From an uncultured Clostridia bacterium (GTDB lineage: Bacteria; Bacillota; Clostridia; Oscillospirales; Ruminococcaceae), in the NCBI GenBank assembly GCA_937871145.1, contig CALMXN010000069.1, positions 1-8,497 of the forward strand: DNA of 8,497 nucleotides, read 5' to 3'. Each line of letters begins with the position of its first letter. The stretch's first letter is position 1. The position numbers and the translations under genes are program-made. The notes beneath the pieces were generated by a model that was not told the DNA's origin, made no database searches, and worked only from the letters and a program-made list of their open reading frames with translations. Shown here piece after piece: positions 6,008-8,497 of the stretch.

Positions 6008-7745
6008 TGCTCTTACCCTCACCTCCCTCTGAAGAATGCTTCTGCGAATTGCAGATTTCCTGATATACTTCACAGGTTTTGATAAGTTCATCATGCTTGC
6101 CGATTCCACAGATAATACCATCATCCATTACAATAATCTTGTCAGAGTTCTTTATTGAGGTTGCACGCTGTGAAATAATAATTACCGACATTTCCTCATC
6201 AAGGCGATATATTGCTTTCCTGAGCTTTGCGTCAGTAGCAAAATCAAGTGCGCTTGCACTGTCATCGAGAATAAGCAGTGCTGGCTCAGATATAATTGCT
6301 CTCGCAATAGTCAAACGCTGGCGCTGGCCACCTGAAAGGTTTTTGCCCTTTTGTTCTATTCTTTTATCAAGCTTTTCTTTAAATGAATCAACAAATTCCT
6401 TTGCCTGTGCTACTTCAAGTGCCTTGTAAATTTCTTCATCTGTTGCATTCTGTTTTCCCCATTGCATATTTTCACGAAGAGTCCCCGCAAAAAGCACTGC
6501 CTTTTGCTGTACAAGACCAATTTTTCTTCTTAAAACATCAAGATTGTATTTTTTAATATCCTCGCCGAAGAGCAACAGCTCACCGCTTGTGATATCATAA
6601 TATCTCATTAGGAGGTTGATAATTGTTGATTTTCCGGAACCCGTACCACCTATAATACCAATAGTTTCACCTTTTTTTATTGTAAAATCAATACTTTCAA
6701 GTACAAGCTCTGAAGAACCAGGATAAGTAAAATTAACATTTTTAAATTCAACAATAGTATCTTTATTTTCTGCTACTGTATTTATTTTGCCATCATTAAT
6801 ACTACTTACTGTTTCAAGAACTTCAATAACTCGTCCAGCAGAAGCGTATGATTTCATATAGATTACAACAAGGTTTGCAACAACAATGAGTGCAAGAATA
6901 ATCTGTGTCATATAGTTTACAAGTGCAATAATTTCACCCTGTGTGAGGTTTCCGTTATAAACACGCTTTCCGCCAAACCATATTATTGCAATGATTGCAA
7001 TGTTAAGTACAACATATGTTAAAGGATTCAACAGAACAGATATTCTGCCGACACGAAGGGCTGTGTTCCTGTAATCATCATTGATTTCATCAAATTTTTC
7101 AATTTCAGAATTCTGCTTTGAAAATGCTCTTATCACTCTGATGCCAGAAAGATTTTCTCTTGTTTTAAGTGAAATCTTATCAAGAGTTTTCTGAAGCTTT
7201 TTAAAATAAGGCACACAACGTGACATGATAATATAAATTATAAAAGCTATGACAGGTGCTGCGATAAGATAAATCAGAGCAAGCTTTGCATCAATAGTGA
7301 ATGCCATTATTGTTGCACCGATTACAAGAAATGGAGCACGAAGGAAAAGTCTGATTGTCATATTTACGCCGACCTGAAGCTGATTTATATCATTAGTCAT
7401 TCGTGTTATAAGTGAAGGTGCACCATATTTGTCAATTTCTGCTGTTGAAAGACTTTGAATATGCTTAAACATTGCATTTCTCACTTCTGTGCCGAAGCCG
7501 AATCCAGCCTGAGCTGCAAAATATTGAGCTGTCAGAGCAACGACAAGTCCGACTACACCAAGCTCAATCATTATTCCACCCATTTTGAAAATATAAGACT
7601 TGTCATTGTTCTTAATTCCGACATCTATAATTCTTGCCATAACTATCGGAACAATAAGTTCAAAAACTGCTTCGGTAAATTTAAAGAATGGTCCTAAAAT
7701 GCATTGCCTTTTGTAGTTTTTAAGATATGGGAAAAGTAATTTCAT
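6000..7745 (-). CDS. ABC exporter half-transporter, subunit 1 (degenerate ATPase site)
   Basis: This 581-residue exporter half-transporter, the same length as its partner, has six membrane helices (about 16-36, 55-80, 130-150, 156-175, 240-258, 275-296) and an ATPase domain. Motifs are Walker A GGTGSGKST (366-374), Q-loop Gln413, a canonical signature LSGGQ (470-474) and Walker B ALLILDD. The catalytic Glu is replaced by Asp495 and the switch His by Gln526. These two changes mark the non-hydrolysing site of heterodimeric exporters. This subunit's intact LSGGQ completes the active site of the downstream partner, while the partner's ISQGQ faces this degenerate site. The ATG at 7745 follows an AAAAGGA ribosome binding site about 10 nt away. 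It is the first gene of the operon, with a promoter at 7781-7809 and a palindrome at the start site. Substrate cannot be assigned. Confidence 0.93.
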   Translation of the reverse strand: MKLLFPYLKNYKRQCILGPFFKFTEAVFELIVPIVMARIIDVGIKNNDKSYIFKMGGIMIELGVVGLVVALTAQYFAAQAGFGFGTEVRNAMFKHIQSLSTAEIDKYGAPSLITRMTNDINQLQVGVNMTIRLFLRAPFLVIGATIMAFTIDAKLALIYLIAAPVIAFIIYIIMSRCVPYFKKLQKTLDKISLKTRENLSGIRVIRAFSKQNSEIEKFDEINDDYRNTALRVGRISVLLNPLTYVVLNIAIIAIIWFGGKRVYNGNLTQGEIIALVNYMTQIILALIVVANLVVIYMKSYASAGRVIEVLETVSSINDGKINTVAENKDTIVEFKNVNFTYPGSSELVLESIDFTIKKGETIGIIGGTGSGKSTIINLLMRYYDITSGELLLFGEDIKKYNLDVLRRKIGLVQQKAVLFAGTLRENMQWGKQNATDEEIYKALEVAQAKEFVDSFKEKLDKRIEQKGKNLSGGQRQRLTIARAIISEPALLILDDSASALDFATDAKLRKAIYRLDEEMSVIIISQRATSIKNSDKIIVMDDGIICGIGKHDELIKTCEVYQEICNSQKHSSEGGEGKSNE

Positions 7746-7763
7746 TAAGTAAACATCCTTTTG

Positions 7764-7777
7764 TGTAATTAATTACA
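7764..7777. promoter_or_regulatory. Perfect 14-bp palindrome at the exporter transcription start: candidate operator
   Basis: TGTAATTAATTACA is identical on both strands. It begins 3 bp after the -10 box of the exporter promoter and covers the predicted start (about 7774). This size, symmetry and position are typical of MarR- or TetR-type repressor sites on drug-exporter promoters, but no such regulator gene is in the window, so the regulator is inference. Confidence 0.55.
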
Positions 7778-7780
7778 TTT

Positions 7781-7809
7781 ATTATATCATATTTTGAGAG
7801 TATTTTCAC
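7781..7809 (-). promoter_or_regulatory. Promoter of the exporter operon (extended -10)
   Basis: On the minus strand, TGATATAAT (7789-7781) is a perfect extended -10, with GTGAAA (7809-7804, four of six consensus bases) 17 bp upstream. The start should be near 7774, giving a leader of about 29 nt that includes the AAAAGGA ribosome binding site. The -35 box directly abuts the terminator of the upstream importer gene. A 17-bp stretch of this promoter (7777-7793) is identical to 524-540 in the phosphodiesterase promoter. Confidence 0.75.
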
Positions 7810-7810
7810 T

Positions 7811-7843
7811 AAAATAAAAAAGTTTGTACACCAATACAAACTT
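7811..7843 (-). terminator. Rho-independent terminator of the importer ATPase gene
   Basis: Read on the minus strand, AAGTTTGTA (7843-7835) pairs perfectly with TACAAACTT (7828-7820) around a 6-nt loop and is followed by TTTTATTTT. It lies 35 bp after the importer stop codon and just before the exporter -35 box, so it insulates the two operons. The stem is AT-rich and so of moderate strength. Confidence 0.85.
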
Positions 7844-7877
7844 ATTATTTATTAATTATTCGGTTTTATTAATATGA

Positions 7878-8497
7878 TTATTTCCAGAATGAATAAGCCT
7901 TCCTCATATAATCCTTAACATCAGTATCATAAGCGTTTTTAAGTTCATTACCTGCCAAAACCTCTTCAGGTGTGCCATTACTGATAATCTTCCCGTCGTT
8001 CATGAGGATAATTCTGTCGGCAAACTGCATTGCCAGATTCAAATCATGAAACACACCAATTACGATTCTATTTTTTTTGGAAGACCATAATTTCAAGTAA
8101 TCAATAAATTCAATCTGATTTTTCAAATCAAGGTGATTGGTAGGTTCATCAAGCAAAATTATTTCAGGATCCTGTGCATAAACCCTTGCTAAAAAAACTC
8201 TCTGAAGCTGACCGCCTGAAAGTTCAGTTATAAGCTTATCTTTTATATCTGTTAGTCCGACAGCTTTAATACATTCATCAATTACCTTCTTATCCTCTTC
8301 ACTTTCTTGAGAGAATATTCGTTTTGAATTATGAGTGTATCTGCCAAGAGCTACAGTTTCATACACTGTATAACTGAAATAAACTGATGAAATCTGTGAC
8401 ATTAGGGCAATATTGCGGGAAATATCCTTTCGTGACAGACTTTTTAATTCAAATTCATTAATAAGAATTTTTCCCTTGTAATCAAGAATTCCGTTCA
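7878..8497 (-). CDS. ABC importer ATPase of the iron-siderophore/heme/cobalamin (FecE/FepC/BtuD) family, C-terminal part
   Basis: The reading frame is open to the right edge, so the start and Walker A are outside the window; 205 residues are visible, ending at TAA (7880-7878). It should be the cytoplasmic ATPase that powers uptake of a metal chelate or vitamin B12 through a FecCD-type permease. Visible in order (numbered from the first full codon at the edge): Q-loop ALMSQ (Gln34), the family-typical TVYETVALGRYTH (about 43-55), signature LSGGQ (92-96), Walker B IILLDE (112-117) followed by PTNHLDL, and switch His150 in VFHDLNLA. An internal ATG at 8402 is not the start, because clear family sequence (LDYKGKILINEFELKSLSRK) continues upstream. 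All ATPase motifs seen are intact. Permease and binding-protein genes probably lie beyond the right edge. The exact ligand cannot be told. Confidence 0.92.
   Translation of the reverse strand, partial: NGILDYKGKILINEFELKSLSRKDISRNIALMSQISSVYFSYTVYETVALGRYTHNSKRIFSQESEEDKKVIDECIKAVGLTDIKDKLITELSGGQLQRVFLARVYAQDPEIILLDEPTNHLDLKNQIEFIDYLKLWSSKKNRIVIGVFHDLNLAMQFADRIILMNDGKIISNGTPEEVLAGNELKNAYDTDVKDYMRKAYSFWK

Noticed and set aside
6008..6124. N-terminal extension of exporter subunit 2 up to an ATG at 6124
   Set aside because: The extra 39 residues lie wholly within the subunit 1 coding region, look unlike an exporter N-terminus, and the ATG at 6007 gives the usual start with coupled translation.
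5628..6429. Open frames on the plus strand opposite the exporter genes
   Set aside because: They are antisense shadows of well-supported ABC transporter coding sequence, with no ribosome binding site or recognisable product.

Overview
The window is AT-rich DNA with dense, mostly minus-strand gene clusters, AGGAGG-type ribosome binding sites and sigma-A-like promoters. This fits a low-GC Firmicute, most likely a gut-type Clostridia member (Oscillospiraceae/Ruminococcus-like). The lineage is inferred from base composition and gene style, not from a marker gene.

Layout, left to right: (1) 1-489, minus: the N-terminal 163 residues of a cytoplasmic glycerophosphodiester phosphodiesterase, cut by the window edge. 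(2) 490-737: a divergent intergenic region with an extended -10 promoter for the phosphodiesterase, overlapped by a perfect 9-bp inverted repeat, and one or two plus-strand promoters. (3) 738-2162, plus: a membrane-anchored parvulin-type (PpiC) foldase, followed by a hairpin terminator. (4) 4204 down to about 2143, minus: a small operon with its own near-consensus promoter (4225-4254). It encodes a transglutaminase-like lipoprotein, an asparaginase-family protein and, in the stretch after it, a probable 78-residue single-pass membrane protein that lacks an ordinary start codon. (5) 7745 down to 4262, minus: two overlapping ABC exporter half-transporters of 581 residues each. Their motifs show a heterodimer with one degenerate and one consensus ATP site. 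Their promoter (7781-7809) is followed at once by a perfect 14-bp palindrome (7764-7777) that looks like a repressor operator. (6) 7878-8497, minus: the C-terminal 205 residues of an iron-siderophore/cobalamin-type ABC importer ATPase, ending at a clear terminator (7811-7843).

Functionally this is an envelope- and transport-oriented stretch: a secretion foldase, a surface lipoprotein, an exporter pair and part of a metallophore importer. I do not see a CRISPR array, phage genes, insertion sequence, tRNA or rRNA. The points most worth a second look are the small membrane ORF after the asparaginase, the palindrome at the exporter start site, and the asparaginase-family protein that seems to lack the usual catalytic lysine.
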